From Acidimicrobiales bacterium (GTDB taxonomy: Bacteria > Actinomycetota > Acidimicrobiia > Acidimicrobiales > Aldehydirespiratoraceae), in NCBI GenBank assembly GCA_029263175.1, contig JAJCXZ010000076.1, positions 19,855 through 83,854 of the forward strand: a stretch of DNA of 64,000 bases. Direction: 5' to 3'. Below are positions 24,809 to 34,266 of the stretch, one piece after another (within the stretch, counting starts at the first letter, position 1; each line of letters starts with the position of its first letter). A program made the translations under genes and the position numbers. Below the pieces are notes generated by a model. The model was not told the origin of the DNA, made no database searches, and saw only the letters and a list, made by a program, of their open reading frames with translations.

Positions 24809-26326
24809 ATGTGTGCCGATGGATCCACCACGGTGAGTGGTCGATTCGGGAATCGAGCAACGCGACGCATGTCGACGTTGATTGCATTGGTTCTTTTCGC
24901 GCTCGGAGCGGGAGCGCTGCTGAGTGCCGCGCACGCCGACGACACGGACGCGGACGACAGCGGGCGGCCCGATCCGATCACCGTGGCATCCAACGGACAA
25001 TCGTTCGAAGAAGCACTCGCCGGAGCCGGACTCGATGCCGCATGGCGTGCCACTGTTCAGCTCGGCCCGATCGCGCGCGGCATGGCTGTCGAGTACGACG
25101 ACGAGGGCACCGTCATCGTCGTGGAGTTGCTGGAGACCATCGATGCGATCGAGCGAACGACAACGCTGCACGACGGGGTCGTCGCCGAACTACGCGGCGC
25201 GGCCAGAGCCAGAGATGATGCGGTCGATGCCGAGCGTCAACGGCTCATCGAGCGAAACAAGGCCGAGACCCACCTTCGCGGCATGCGAGCTCTCCTCGAA
25301 GTCGTTGCCGTGGACGTGTTCGCCGGCACGGGGGAGTCAGACGACATCCTTCTCGGCTCCGACAACACCGCACTCATCGGCGTGCAACGAAACGAACGAC
25401 TACGGGGTCACACCCTCGACGAGATGTGGGACCGGCACCGCGTCGCCACCCTGGCTCTCGCCGACGCCGAGGCAGCACTTGCCGAGGCGATCTCGAGTCG
25501 TGAGGAGTTGGACCGGATCCACGCTCTCCTGCGGGCGGAGGCCACCACCCTTGCTCGCAGCCGCAACGATCTCGAAGGGGCGGCGCGAGACCTGCTGCCG
25601 GGTGCCGCCGAATCCTTCACCCTGGCAAGAGTTCCGCGAGCATCAGGTCTGACTCCGCGCGCCATCGAGGCATACGTCAACGCCGAGCTCGAGCTGCAGG
25701 ATACGCAGCCGAGATGCCGCATTTCGTGGCGCACAATTGCAGCGGTCGGCGGGGTCGAGGGAGGCCATGGAACCCACGGCAACCGACTGCTTCAGCTCGA
25801 TGGCACACCCGACCGACCGATCGTCGGTCTTGCGCTCGATGGGCAGAACACCGACAACTTCGGTGAGGTCGTGGCCTCGATCGCCGACACCGACGGCGGT
25901 CGCTTCGACGGTGACACCGTGTACGACCGGGCTGTTGGGCCGATGCAGTTCATCCCCGAGACCTGGCAGCGCTGGCAACGAGACGGTGACGGCGACGGGG
26001 TCATGGATCCGCAAGACCTCGACGACGCCGCGCTGGCCGCCGGCGCCTATCTCTGCAACTACGGCAGCCAGCGAGACTGGGAGGTCTGGAAGAGCGCCGT
26101 CTTCGGCTACAACCACTCCCCCGCCTACGTCGCGTCGGTCAAGAGTCGCCACGATCAGATGCGCTACGTCCGGCTGCCAGAGTTCGAGGACGTGGCGGAG
26201 GGCGAGGAGATCGATCCCCTCATCCAGCTGGAACCGGCGGCGCCCTATGGAGTCTATGTGCCGATGCCGATTCCCGAGCCAGAGCCAGAAGAAGGCGTGG
26301 GCGAAGCGGCGCCCGAGTCAGGCTGA
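24809..26326 (+). CDS. Secreted MltB-like lytic transglycosylase
   Basis: 505 residues. A long n-region precedes a signal peptide (MSTLIALVLFALGAGALLSAAHA from the second ATG at 24869), which may be the true start. A coiled-coil-like region (about 110-260, many Ala/Glu/Arg) is followed by the SLT_2/MltB catalytic domain: RISWRTIAAVGGVEGGHG with the catalytic Glu, RAVGPMQFIPETWQRW and AALAAGAYLC. The C-terminus is Pro/Glu-rich. It cleaves peptidoglycan glycan strands to anhydromuramyl ends. The 3' end overlaps the convergent decarboxylase gene by 9 nt. Confidence 0.85.
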   Translation: MCADGSTTVSGRFGNRATRRMSTLIALVLFALGAGALLSAAHADDTDADDSGRPDPITVASNGQSFEEALAGAGLDAAWRATVQLGPIARGMAVEYDDEGTVIVVELLETIDAIERTTTLHDGVVAELRGAARARDDAVDAERQRLIERNKAETHLRGMRALLEVVAVDVFAGTGESDDILLGSDNTALIGVQRNERLRGHTLDEMWDRHRVATLALADAEAALAEAISSREELDRIHALLRAEATTLARSRNDLEGAARDLLPGAAESFTLARVPRASGLTPRAIEAYVNAELELQDTQPRCRISWRTIAAVGGVEGGHGTHGNRLLQLDGTPDRPIVGLALDGQNTDNFGEVVASIADTDGGRFDGDTVYDRAVGPMQFIPETWQRWQRDGDGDGVMDPQDLDDAALAAGAYLCNYGSQRDWEVWKSAVFGYNHSPAYVASVKSRHDQMRYVRLPEFEDVAEGEEIDPLIQLEPAAPYGVYVPMPIPEPEPEEGVGEAAPESG

Positions 26327-27736
26327 GCCGACGACGGCTCGCTCGATCGACGCGACGATCGCGTTGACGTCGTCCTCGTCGGTGCGCCAGTTCGAGACCG
26401 AGAGGCGAATCCCGAACTCGCCCTTCCACACCGTGGAGCTCGGGTGGCAGATGCCCTCGCCGAGCACCGCGGCAAGCACTGCTTGGGTACGCTCGTCGGC
26501 CGACTGGGTGGGCGTGGCCGCACACCTGATGATGATCTGGTTGATTACGGCGGCGCGGACTTGAACTCCGACAACGTGTCGGAGGCGGCCCGCGAGTTCG
26601 GTGGCGCGGTCACAACTGCGGTCGATCATGGTGGCTGTCCCATCGCGGCCCAATGCCCGGATGGCGGCCCAGACAGGGATCCCGCGTGCACGTCGAGAGG
26701 CCTCGGGGACCAGGTCAACAGGATTCGGGATCCCGCCAGGAGTCGGTAGGTAGGCGGCCTGGAGCCCGATCGCTCGAGCGAGCACCTCGGGATCACGGAC
26801 AATCGAGATCCCGCAGTCGTAGGGAACGTTGAGCCATTTGTGAGCGTCGCAGGTCCATGAATCAGCCCGTTCACTCCCGGTGGCGAGCGCTCGGTATCGA
26901 TTGCCCGCTCGAACCCACAAGCCGAACGCGCCATCGATGTGGAACCACGTGTCCTCCACGCTTCGTCGCGAGCGGCGCTCATCGACGATGTCGGCAATCT
27001 TTGCGATTGGATCAAAACCACCACCGTTCACGTTGCCCGCTTGGGCATACACGATCGTGGGTCCGTCGAGCGTTTCGAGCGCAGCTCGGAGGGCGGAGGG
27101 GATCATACGACCACGCCGGTCGGTGGGAATCCTGATCGCCGTGTCCGCACCGAGTCCCGCGAATCGCAGCGAACGGAACACCGTCGAGTGTTGCTCATCG
27201 CCCAGCACCACGTTCACCCGAGGGGCGCCCTGGAGGCCGCGGGCTTCGACGTCGTGGTCATGGGCGGCGAGCACCGCATTCCTGGCCGCAAGGAGGGTCG
27301 CCGTGTTCGCACCCTGCGCCCCGGTGGTGAATCCGACTGCCGCCTCCGCGGGGAGGTCGAGCAGGTCGAGAATCCAGCGACCGGCAGCGTGCTCGATCGC
27401 TACCGCTGCGGGATAGAGCTCGCCGAATGACGCATTCTGATCCCAGGCCGACACGAGCCAATCCGCTCCGAGCGCCGAGGGCAGTACACCGCCGGTCACC
27501 AGCGCCAGATAGCGGCCCGATCCGGTGCCGGCAAGGCCGGGCTCGGCACACGCCGAGAGCTCTCGAAGCACGGCCGCTGGTTCGAGGCCGGCGGCCGGCA
27601 ACTCGACGGGAAGGGAGGCAAGAACAGCGGCCGCGTCAGCCGACGGCGTGACCGGGCGTTCATCCGTTCCCGACAACCAGGCGCGAGCCAACTCGTTGGC
27701 AGCATCAAGTGCCGAATCAAAATCAGCGTCGAGCAT
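26318..27736 (-). CDS. Group II PLP-dependent decarboxylase family protein
   Basis: 472 residues of the aromatic-L-amino-acid/glutamate decarboxylase family. The PLP lysine lies in CDAHKWLNVPYDCGI near residue 300. Upstream are AVGFTTGAQGANTATLLAARN and YAQAGNVNGGGFDPI, and WFHIDGAFGLWVRAG supplies the cofactor Asp. The C-terminus shows IRLSVSNWRTDEDDV. Substrate specificity cannot be read; related enzymes include decarboxylases and aldehyde-forming variants. The start shares a base with the ycaQ-like stop (TGATG), so the genes are coupled. Confidence 0.85.
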   Translation of the reverse strand: MLDADFDSALDAANELARAWLSGTDERPVTPSADAAAVLASLPVELPAAGLEPAAVLRELSACAEPGLAGTGSGRYLALVTGGVLPSALGADWLVSAWDQNASFGELYPAAVAIEHAAGRWILDLLDLPAEAAVGFTTGAQGANTATLLAARNAVLAAHDHDVEARGLQGAPRVNVVLGDEQHSTVFRSLRFAGLGADTAIRIPTDRRGRMIPSALRAALETLDGPTIVYAQAGNVNGGGFDPIAKIADIVDERRSRRSVEDTWFHIDGAFGLWVRAGNRYRALATGSERADSWTCDAHKWLNVPYDCGISIVRDPEVLARAIGLQAAYLPTPGGIPNPVDLVPEASRRARGIPVWAAIRALGRDGTATMIDRSCDRATELAGRLRHVVGVQVRAAVINQIIIRCAATPTQSADERTQAVLAAVLGEGICHPSSTVWKGEFGIRLSVSNWRTDEDDVNAIVASIERAVVGSA

Positions 27737-28938
27737 CAGCTGCTCCCGAGGTCCGAGATCACGTCACCAGCCTGGCCTGACACCGTCCAGCCGTCCACAC
27801 CGACGAAGACCGCGAGGTCGGCCAGCGCCGACCGCATGCCCCCGATGACCGCGTCGCGATCGTTGCCGGGTTCGCTGAACGCCCCCAGGACACGCAGCAC
27901 ACCGTCGACGCGATCGGTCTTCAGGTCGACGCGACCGACGATCTTGTCGCCCAGGAGGAACGGCAGCACGTAGTAGCCGTACTTGCGTTTCGGCTGCGGG
28001 ACGTAGATCTCGATCTTGTAGTCGAAGTCGAAGAGGCGTTGGGCGCGTTCGCGATGCCACACCATCGGATCAAAGGGCGACAGCAGGGTGCACGCACTGA
28101 TCTTGCGCGGTCGAGCCGCATCGGGATGGATGTAGGCCTGGCGATCCCACCCGTCGACGGAGACCTCGACGAGATCGCCTTCCTCGATGAGTTCCAACGC
28201 GCGGAGTCGACCGGCCTTCTTGGGCACCCGGTGATAGTCGATCAGCTCAGGCAAGGAGAAAACGCCGAGGCTCCTGGCGCCACGACGGAGAAGTTCGCGG
28301 GTGGCGTCCTCCTCGCTCGGGGTCGGCAGGTTGCGGATCTCCTCGGGCACGATCCGTTCCGTCAGATCGAATTCCTTCACGAACCCCGGCTTGCGCCGGA
28401 TCCCGACCTCGCCGACCCGGAACATCCAGTCGAGGGCAAGCGAGCCGATCGAGCGGCTCCCCCACCATTCGCCCTCACGAGGGCGGGGATCGTTGAGGTC
28501 GCCCGGGGCAAGAGGTCGTTCGCGTACCTGGTCACGAACCTCGTTGATGTAGGCCTTCTCCTTGGCGGCGAACTCGACGAGCCCTCCCCACGTGTCGCCA
28601 TTGCGAGCACGATCCTTCATGAACCGCAGGAGCGGTTCGTCCTCGACGGGGACGAGGGAGGCTTCGTGGCACCACGCCTCGATCCACTCGTCGTCCTTGT
28701 AGGCGATGCGGTCGTGGAGAACGGGGTCGTACGGGCCGAGGCGGGAGAACGCCGGCATGTATTGGGTGCGCATGACCACAGGCACCGAGTCGAGCTGAAT
28801 GTAGTTGAGCCGACCCATGACACGGCGCAGGTGGCGACGGTCGACGCGACCGCGGGGACGAGGGTCGGTGAAGCCCTGGGCGCCGAGCGAGATGCGGCGC
28901 GCCGCAGCGGCGCTGATTCGGGGCGGCTTCACACTCAT
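27736..28938 (-). CDS. YcaQ-like winged-helix DNA glycosylase family protein (HTH_42)
   Basis: 400 residues starting MSVKPPRISAAAARRISLGA; the ATG overlaps the upstream HAD stop as ATGA. The HTH_42 landmarks are LNYIQLDSVPVVMRTQYM (with the QLD catalytic triplet), LIDYHRVPKKAGRLRAL, LLSPFDPMVWHRERAQRLFDF and RKYGYYVLPFLLGDKIVGRVDLK. The family unhooks interstrand crosslinks and alkylated bases. The gene forms a HAD-ycaQ-decarboxylase cluster. Confidence 0.87.
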   Translation of the reverse strand: MSVKPPRISAAAARRISLGAQGFTDPRPRGRVDRRHLRRVMGRLNYIQLDSVPVVMRTQYMPAFSRLGPYDPVLHDRIAYKDDEWIEAWCHEASLVPVEDEPLLRFMKDRARNGDTWGGLVEFAAKEKAYINEVRDQVRERPLAPGDLNDPRPREGEWWGSRSIGSLALDWMFRVGEVGIRRKPGFVKEFDLTERIVPEEIRNLPTPSEEDATRELLRRGARSLGVFSLPELIDYHRVPKKAGRLRALELIEEGDLVEVSVDGWDRQAYIHPDAARPRKISACTLLSPFDPMVWHRERAQRLFDFDYKIEIYVPQPKRKYGYYVLPFLLGDKIVGRVDLKTDRVDGVLRVLGAFSEPGNDRDAVIGGMRSALADLAVFVGVDGWTVSGQAGDVISDLGSS

Positions 28939-29663
28939 GTCAGATGGTCCGCGAGGGCGTGTAGACCCGGAAGACGCCAATGGTCGTGATCATCGTGATG
29001 ATCGAACGGGTCGAGCTGCACCACGGGCATGCCGGCGGCTTGCGCGCCTCGAACATCGGCGTGCACCGTGTCGCCGACATACAACGTGCGATCGGCGGCG
29101 GTGGCCAACGCAGCAATGGCCGGGTCAAAGATCCGGGGATCCGGCTTCGAGATACCGAGCACTCCTGAGTCGACGATGGCGGCCACCCTGGGCAACGGCC
29201 CGTCGTCGAGCTGGCAGATCCCATGATCGAGGCATTGCTGGATGGCCGTGCCGTTGTTGTTCGTCACGATTGCAACCGGCCTCAGGGCTGCGATTCGAGC
29301 AAAGCCGGCGATGTTCTCGGCGAGTAGATGGCGCCACACCAGCTCACCCTCGCCGTGCTTTCGTAGTTCCCCGCGTGCTCCGATTGCCACATCGAGCTCG
29401 TCGCCGTCGATACCCACGACGCCGAAGTACGCCCGGTCGTAGTGCTCCCAGACGTCGAGGTTCCCGTCGCGGACGTCGGCGTGCTCCAGCAGTTCAGTCA
29501 TCGCCCGCACGCCGGCGTAGTGGCTCTCGGCCGCATTCTCCGGCGCCAGAGCGGCGCGCACGCCGTGGGAGAGAAGGATGTCGTTGAGCACAACGGGGTC
29601 GGGAACGACGAAGACACCACCCATGTCGAAGACCACGGCATCGATCGCTTCGGGGGAATACAC
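28935..29663 (-). CDS. HAD-superfamily hydrolase
   Basis: 242 residues from a GTG at 29663 (VYSPEAIDAVVFDMGGVFVV); the start is uncertain because the frame is open upstream. FDMGGV is motif I of YihX/HAD-IA type phosphatases, VAIVTNNNG is motif II, and SKPDPRIF followed by YVGDTVHADVRGAQAAGM gives motifs III and IV. The substrate is unknown. It is divergent from the MFS gene at 29716. Confidence 0.82.
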   Translation of the reverse strand: MYSPEAIDAVVFDMGGVFVVPDPVVLNDILLSHGVRAALAPENAAESHYAGVRAMTELLEHADVRDGNLDVWEHYDRAYFGVVGIDGDELDVAIGARGELRKHGEGELVWRHLLAENIAGFARIAALRPVAIVTNNNGTAIQQCLDHGICQLDDGPLPRVAAIVDSGVLGISKPDPRIFDPAIAALATAADRTLYVGDTVHADVRGAQAAGMPVVQLDPFDHHDDHDHWRLPGLHALADHLT

Positions 29664-29715
29664 GTCGGTGAGTAGATCACGCCTCGACCTCGACCGCCAT
29701 CCGTAAACTCCCGCG

Positions 29716-30948
29716 ATGCCCACCCGCTTCTCGGGATGGCGGATCGCGGCTTTCGCCACCGTCGTTCTCGGCCTCACCGGCCCTGGCCAGACCCTTGGCG
29801 TGAGCGTGTTCATCGACCACTTCGCCGATGACCTCGACCTCTCGAAGAACGCGGTTGCCGGCGGCTACGCCGTCGGCACGCTCATGGGTTCGTTGATGAT
29901 GCCGACCGTCGGCAGCTGGATCGACCGCTATGGCGTCCGCCGCTCGATGACGGTGATCGCCGTGCTTTTCTCGCTCGCCCTCGTGGCGATGGCAGGGGTG
30001 CAAGGAATCCTCAGCCTGACCGCCGGTTTCGTCTTCATCCGCATGCTCGGTCAAGGCAGCCTGTCGCTGGTCGGGATCGTGTCGGTCTCGCTGTGGTTCG
30101 AACAGAAGCGGGGCCTCGCCCTCGGCATTGTGCTTACCGCATCGTCGGCGTTGATGGCACTCGTGCCCGTCGCGTTGTCGTTCCTGATCGGCGAGTTCGG
30201 CTGGCGCCAGGCCTGGCTGTTTGCGGCCGCCACCGTCGCCATGGTCGTCATCCCGATCGCCTGGTTCGGGATGATCGATCGTCCGTCGAGCGTCGGTCAA
30301 CACGTCGATGGCATCACCCCGCACGACGATGACCTCGACTTCGAGGTCTGGGGCGTCGATCGATCGACCGCAATGCACACGCGTGCGTTCTGGATTCTCG
30401 CCGGCGCGAGTGCCGCCGCGTCGATGCTGGTTACCGGTGTGAACTTTCATCAGATCTCGCTGCTCGGCGAGTCGGGTTTCACCGAGACCCAGGCCGCGAT
30501 CATGTTCCTCCCGCAGGTGCTCGGTACGTTTGTCGGGTCACCGCTCGCAGGCTTTGTGCTCGATCGAGTCGGCAGCCGCCACGCACCTGCGATCTCCCTC
30601 ACGCTGTTGTCGATCACGCTGTTTCTCGCCGGCAGTGTGGCGTCGACTGCGGCGGTTATCGCCTACGCGTGCATGCTCGGCTTCAACAGCGGCGTCATCC
30701 GCACCCTCAGCTCCGCACTGGTGCCCGGCTGGTTCGGCACGAAACACATCGGATCGATCCAAGGGGCCATGACATTCATGGGCGTGCTCGCATCCGCAGC
30801 GGGCCCGATCGCTCTCGCCCTGACCGAGTCGGCCACCGGCAGCTTCCGCACTGCGGCGCTGGTCTGGTGCGGCGTTCCTCTCGTCGGCGCCGCCCTCGCC
30901 ACGCGAAACCGACTCCCCACATTCAGCAGGGAGCCGGTCGCAGTCTGA
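29716..30948 (+). CDS. MFS transporter (MFS_1)
   Basis: 410 residues with 12 predicted helices. The conserved loop GSWIDRYGVRRSMTV between helices 2 and 3 is the MFS signature, and RMLGQGSLSLVGIVSVSLWFEQKRG resembles monocarboxylate/oxalate-formate type carriers. The second half repeats the motif as AGFVLDRVGSRHAPA. The transported solute is unknown. It is convergent with the crotonase operon. Confidence 0.85.
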   Translation: MPTRFSGWRIAAFATVVLGLTGPGQTLGVSVFIDHFADDLDLSKNAVAGGYAVGTLMGSLMMPTVGSWIDRYGVRRSMTVIAVLFSLALVAMAGVQGILSLTAGFVFIRMLGQGSLSLVGIVSVSLWFEQKRGLALGIVLTASSALMALVPVALSFLIGEFGWRQAWLFAAATVAMVVIPIAWFGMIDRPSSVGQHVDGITPHDDDLDFEVWGVDRSTAMHTRAFWILAGASAAASMLVTGVNFHQISLLGESGFTETQAAIMFLPQVLGTFVGSPLAGFVLDRVGSRHAPAISLTLLSITLFLAGSVASTAAVIAYACMLGFNSGVIRTLSSALVPGWFGTKHIGSIQGAMTFMGVLASAAGPIALALTESATGSFRTAALVWCGVPLVGAALATRNRLPTFSREPVAV

Positions 30949-30964
30949 TCTGGTTCCTGACCCG

Positions 30965-31726
30965 TCAGGTTCCGGTCCAGTTGGGTTCGCGCTTCTCGGC
31001 GAACGCCAGCGGGCCCTCCTTGGCGTCGTTGGAGCGAAAGACCGCTCCTTGGATGCCGGCCTGCATCTCCCACAACGCAGCCTCGTCGTAGCCCTGGCTC
31101 GCGGCCTTGACGATCTGCTTCGATGCGGCGACCGCGAGCGGCGCGTTCTTCGCCACTCGCTCGGCCAACGCGATCGCGGCGTCAACCGCTCCACCGACAG
31201 GCGTGATCTGAGCGAGCATGCCTGCCGCCAGGGCCTCCTCGGCGGTGATGTTGTCGCCGGTGATCGCCATCTCCATGGCCTTCGAGTACCCGACCCGGCT
31301 CGGAAGCCGCATCAGACCGCCGCCAGCGGCGAACAGGCCGACCTTCACCTCACGAATGCCGAACTTGGCTCCCTCGGCCGCGACCAGCAGGTCACAGGAG
31401 AGGGCCAACTCGCAGCCGCCGGCGATAGCGAACCCTTCGATCGCGCCAATCAGCGGCTTCTCGGCACCGGCCTTGATGAAATCCATCATGGGGCCGATGT
31501 CTTCACCCCGGGAGAAGGCCTTCAGGTCCATGCCGGAGCAGAAGCCCCGACCGTTGCCCGTGAGGACGCCGGCGGTGAGACCAGGATCAGCATTGAGCTC
31601 CTGCACGGCGTTCCAGAGACCGTGCGAGATGGCGCCGTTGATCGCGTTCATCTGATCGGGCCGGTTCAACGTGATGATCATCACGCGGTCACGGCGTTCT
31701 GTCAGCACTGCTTGTTCATCGCTCAT
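30965..31726 (-). CDS. Enoyl-CoA hydratase/isomerase (crotonase) family
   Basis: 253 residues starting [23 protein letters not shown]; the ATG overlaps the SDR stop as ATGA. Oxyanion-hole segments NAINGAI, GRGFCSGMDL and FAIAGGCELALSCDL are present, and FGIREVKVGLFAAGGGLMRLP supplies the usual Glu. The family hydrates or isomerises enoyl-CoA thioesters. As last gene of the marR-thiolase-SDR-crotonase operon it fits beta-oxidation of an acyl-CoA. Confidence 0.9.
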   Translation of the reverse strand: MSDEQAVLTERRDRVMIITLNRPDQMNAINGAISHGLWNAVQELNADPGLTAGVLTGNGRGFCSGMDLKAFSRGEDIGPMMDFIKAGAEKPLIGAIEGFAIAGGCELALSCDLLVAAEGAKFGIREVKVGLFAAGGGLMRLPSRVGYSKAMEMAITGDNITAEEALAAGMLAQITPVGGAVDAAIALAERVAKNAPLAVAASKQIVKAASQGYDEAALWEMQAGIQGAVFRSNDAKEGPLAFAEKREPNWTGT

Positions 31727-32502
31727 TTGGGTGGCATCCGGATTCCGCCGTCGAGACGGATGGTCTCGCCGTTCATGTACGGGTTGGTGATGCACTCCAT
31801 CACACCGAATGCCAACTCCTCGCCGGAGCCGAGCCGCTTGGGGAACAGCACGGACTGGCCCAGGTGGGCCTTGAACGCGTCGGCCTGTTCACCCTCGCCG
31901 TAGATCGGCGTGTCGATCAGACCAGGGGCGATCGTGTTGACACGGATGCCCACGGCGCTGAGGTCACGGGCGATCGGCAGGGTCATACCGACAATGCCAC
32001 CCTTCGACGCCGAATAGGCGCACTGGCCGATCTGGCCGTCGAAGGCAGCCGCCGACGCCATGTTGACGATGGCGCCGCGGGCGCCGTCTTCATCAACCGG
32101 ATCGGTCTTGGCCATCGCTGCGGCCGCACGGCTGAGCATGTTGAACGAACCGATCAGGTTCACTCGCAGCACGAACTCGAACTTGTCGAGCGGGAACGGA
32201 TCGTTGTTGCGGTCGATGGTGCGACCGGCGTAGCCGAGCCCGGCGGAGTTGACGAGCGCACGAAGCGGACCCATCTCCGACGCTGCAGCAACCGTGGCGT
32301 CGGCGTCTTCGATCGACGAGACGTCGCACTTGACGAAAAGGCCGCCGAGTTCAGACGCGACGGCTTGACCCTTCTCTTCGTTGAGGTCGGCGATCACGAC
32401 ACGGCTGCCGGCGGCGGCGAGTTGCCGAGCGCTGGCTTCGCCGATGCCGGAGGCACCGCCGGTGACGATGGAGGAGCTGCCCTCCAGATTCATACGTGGC
32501 AT
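31723..32502 (-). CDS. Short-chain dehydrogenase, 3-hydroxyacyl-CoA dehydrogenase type 2-like
   Basis: 259 residues. NAD-binding [16 protein letters not shown] is near the N-terminus, NSAG follows, and the catalytic YSASK is in [28 protein letters not shown] and the C-terminal [12 protein letters not shown] fit the HSD17B10/type-2 3-hydroxyacyl-CoA dehydrogenase group. It oxidises 3-hydroxyacyl-CoA with NAD+. The start overlaps the thiolase stop (TGATG). Confidence 0.88.
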   Translation of the reverse strand: MPRMNLEGSSSIVTGGASGIGEASARQLAAAGSRVVIADLNEEKGQAVASELGGLFVKCDVSSIEDADATVAAASEMGPLRALVNSAGLGYAGRTIDRNNDPFPLDKFEFVLRVNLIGSFNMLSRAAAAMAKTDPVDEDGARGAIVNMASAAAFDGQIGQCAYSASKGGIVGMTLPIARDLSAVGIRVNTIAPGLIDTPIYGEGEQADAFKAHLGQSVLFPKRLGSGEELAFGVMECITNPYMNGETIRLDGGIRMPPK

Positions 32503-33674
32503 CAGGAATCGATCCTTTCGATGATCGTTGCGTTGGCGAGGCCGCCACCTTCACACATGGCCTGGAAGCCGTAGCGGCCGCCAGTGCGTTCGAGCTCGTT
32601 GACGAGCGTGGTCATCAGCTTGGCACCGGAGCAGCCGAGGGGGTGACCCAGGGCGATGGCGCCGCCATTGACGTTGACCTTGTCGAGATCGACGCCGGTC
32701 TCCTTCTGCCATGCAAGCACGACAGAGGCGAAGGCCTCGTTGATCTCGAAGAGGTCGATGTCGTCGAGGGTGATCTCGGCTTTGGCCATGATCTTCTCGG
32801 TGACCGGGATCGGACCCTTCAACATGGTTACCGGATCGGTGCCGGCCAGGGCGAAGTTGGTGAAGCGGGCACGAGGCTTGAGCCCGAGCTCGGCGGCCTT
32901 CTCGGCGCTCATGATGAGAACCGCGGCCGCGCCGTCGGAGATCTGCGACGAGTTGCCGGCCGTGATCTTGCCGTCTTCGGTGAAGGCGGGCTTCAGGTTG
33001 GCGAGCGTCTCGGGCGTCGTGTCGGGGCGGATGCCCTCGTCGTTGGTGAACATCTCGGTCTCGCCGTCGATCTCCACCGGCACGGGCACGATCTCGTTCT
33101 CGAAGCGACCTTCGGCGGTGGCCTGTGTGGCCCGCTGCTGGCTCTGGGCGGCGAAAGCATCGAGGTCCTCGCGGGTGATGCCGTACTCGTCGGCGATCAT
33201 GTCAGCACCGATGCCCTGGGGCGGCAGGCCGGTCTCCTCGTAACGCTCGAAGACCTTGGGACCCATCGGCATGCCGAGCTCGCCGCCGGCAGCGGAGGAA
33301 CCCATCGGCGTACGCGTCATCGACTCGACACCGAGCGCCACGACCACGTCGTACGCGCCGGCCATGACACCCTGGGCGGCGAAGTGAATCGCCTGCTGGC
33401 TGGAACCACACTGACGGTCGACAGTGGTGGCCGGCACGGACTCGGGCCAACCGGCAGCGAGCACCGCGTTGCGGCCGATGTTGAACGCCTGCTCACCGAT
33501 CTGGGAGACGCAGCCGGTGATCACGTCATCGACGAGGGCCGGATCGAGATTGTTGCGCTCTTCAATCGCCTTGAGGACGTGGGCGCCGAGATCAGCGGGA
33601 TGCCAATCCTTCAGCTTTCCGTTGCGACGGCCGCCCGGGGTTCGGACGACATCGACGATGACTGCTTCATGCAT
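32502..33674 (-). CDS. Thiolase (acetyl-CoA acetyltransferase family)
   Basis: 390 residues starting MHEAVIVDVVRTPGGRR. The nucleophilic Cys89 is in RQCGSSQQA, the His in ALGHPLGCSGA and the second Cys in AMCEGGGLANA. The sequence GSSQQAIHFAAQGVMAG and the KTETGVDLDKVN-like region place it among steroid/fatty acid type thiolases rather than biosynthetic PhaA, but this is not certain. It cleaves 3-ketoacyl-CoA. The start overlaps the MarR stop by a few bases. Confidence 0.9.
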   Translation of the reverse strand: MHEAVIVDVVRTPGGRRNGKLKDWHPADLGAHVLKAIEERNNLDPALVDDVITGCVSQIGEQAFNIGRNAVLAAGWPESVPATTVDRQCGSSQQAIHFAAQGVMAGAYDVVVALGVESMTRTPMGSSAAGGELGMPMGPKVFERYEETGLPPQGIGADMIADEYGITREDLDAFAAQSQQRATQATAEGRFENEIVPVPVEIDGETEMFTNDEGIRPDTTPETLANLKPAFTEDGKITAGNSSQISDGAAAVLIMSAEKAAELGLKPRARFTNFALAGTDPVTMLKGPIPVTEKIMAKAEITLDDIDLFEINEAFASVVLAWQKETGVDLDKVNVNGGAIALGHPLGCSGAKLMTTLVNELERTGGRYGFQAMCEGGGLANATIIERIDS

Positions 33675-34167
33675 TGGGTTCTCTCTCTTGTCTCTGTGGG
33701 GAGTTCTGTATGGCGGTTTCGATGTTGGCATCGAGCCGTTCGAGGGTTTCAGCGAGCTGCTGACGATCGTCGCGGCCTATGCCGCGGCGAAGCTCGGCCC
33801 GCAATGCGCTGTCGATCTCGTAGAACCGCTCGACGATCTGGCGGCCGGCATCGGTTGCGGCGACGAGCCAAACGCGTCGATCGTTCGGGTCCGGCTGACG
33901 CTCGAGCAGCCCTCGGGTCTCGAGTTGATCGATCATCGTGCCGGTGGCGGCGCGGCCCAAACCGACCATCTCTGCAAGCGCCGTCTGCGTGCTGTCACCG
34001 AAGTCGACGACGAAGGCCAGCAGGCTCGCCTGGTTGAGATTCAAATCGAGCGACTCAACCCGAGCGTTGAAGACGTTGTTCAAGCGGCGGGCGGTTCCGA
34101 TGATCGCGATCTCGAAGCGGCGCCACGACGGTGTCTCACTCATCGGAATCGGAGAAGCGGCGGTCAT
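33667..34167 (-). CDS. MarR-family regulator of the thiolase operon
   Basis: 166 residues from ATG at 34167; MSET at 34143 is an alternative. The winged helix includes LALAEMVGLGRAATGTMIDQLETRGLLER-like residues and RRVWLVAATDAGR, the typical MarR wing. As first gene of an operon with thiolase, SDR and crotonase it probably senses an acyl- or aryl-CoA. A 22-bp dyad begins 2 bp upstream of the start. No Shine-Dalgarno sequence is visible, so the mRNA may be leaderless. Confidence 0.87.
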   Translation of the reverse strand: MTAASPIPMSETPSWRRFEIAIIGTARRLNNVFNARVESLDLNLNQASLLAFVVDFGDSTQTALAEMVGLGRAATGTMIDQLETRGLLERQPDPNDRRVWLVAATDAGRQIVERFYEIDSALRAELRRGIGRDDRQQLAETLERLDANIETAIQNSPQRQEREPNA

Positions 34168-34168
34168 A

Positions 34169-34190
34169 GACTATATGTTCTCATACAGTC
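34169..34190. promoter_or_regulatory. MarR-type operator dyad at the marR start
   Basis: GACTATATG (34169-34177) and CATACAGTC (34182-34190) form 9-bp arms with one mismatch around a 4-bp spacer. The dyad abuts the start codon of the MarR gene and is AT-rich in a GC-rich region, so it may overlap the -10 element. Its location suggests autoregulation of the operon. Confidence 0.7.
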
Positions 34191-34229
34191 TGTCGTCACA
34201 CAATATGAGGACCAGTGACATCGGTCATG

Positions 34230-34265
34230 GACCACACGGGGCAACAATCAGTGTCTGGTGTGGTC
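34230..34265 (-). terminator. Hairpin after the SARP-STAND gene
   Basis: GACCACAC (34230-34237) pairs perfectly with GTGTGGTC (34258-34265) around a 20-nt loop, directly after the stop codon of the large regulator on the minus strand. No T-run follows, so a factor-independent terminator is doubtful. Confidence 0.3.
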
Positions 34266-34266
34266 G

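Noticed and set aside
30956..30969. CCTGAcccgTCAGG hairpin between the MFS and crotonase genes
   Set aside because: A 5-bp stem without a T-run is too weak to call a terminator.
32496..34037. 513-aa open frame opposite the thiolase and MarR genes
   Set aside because: Spans two real genes on the other strand and has no family features.
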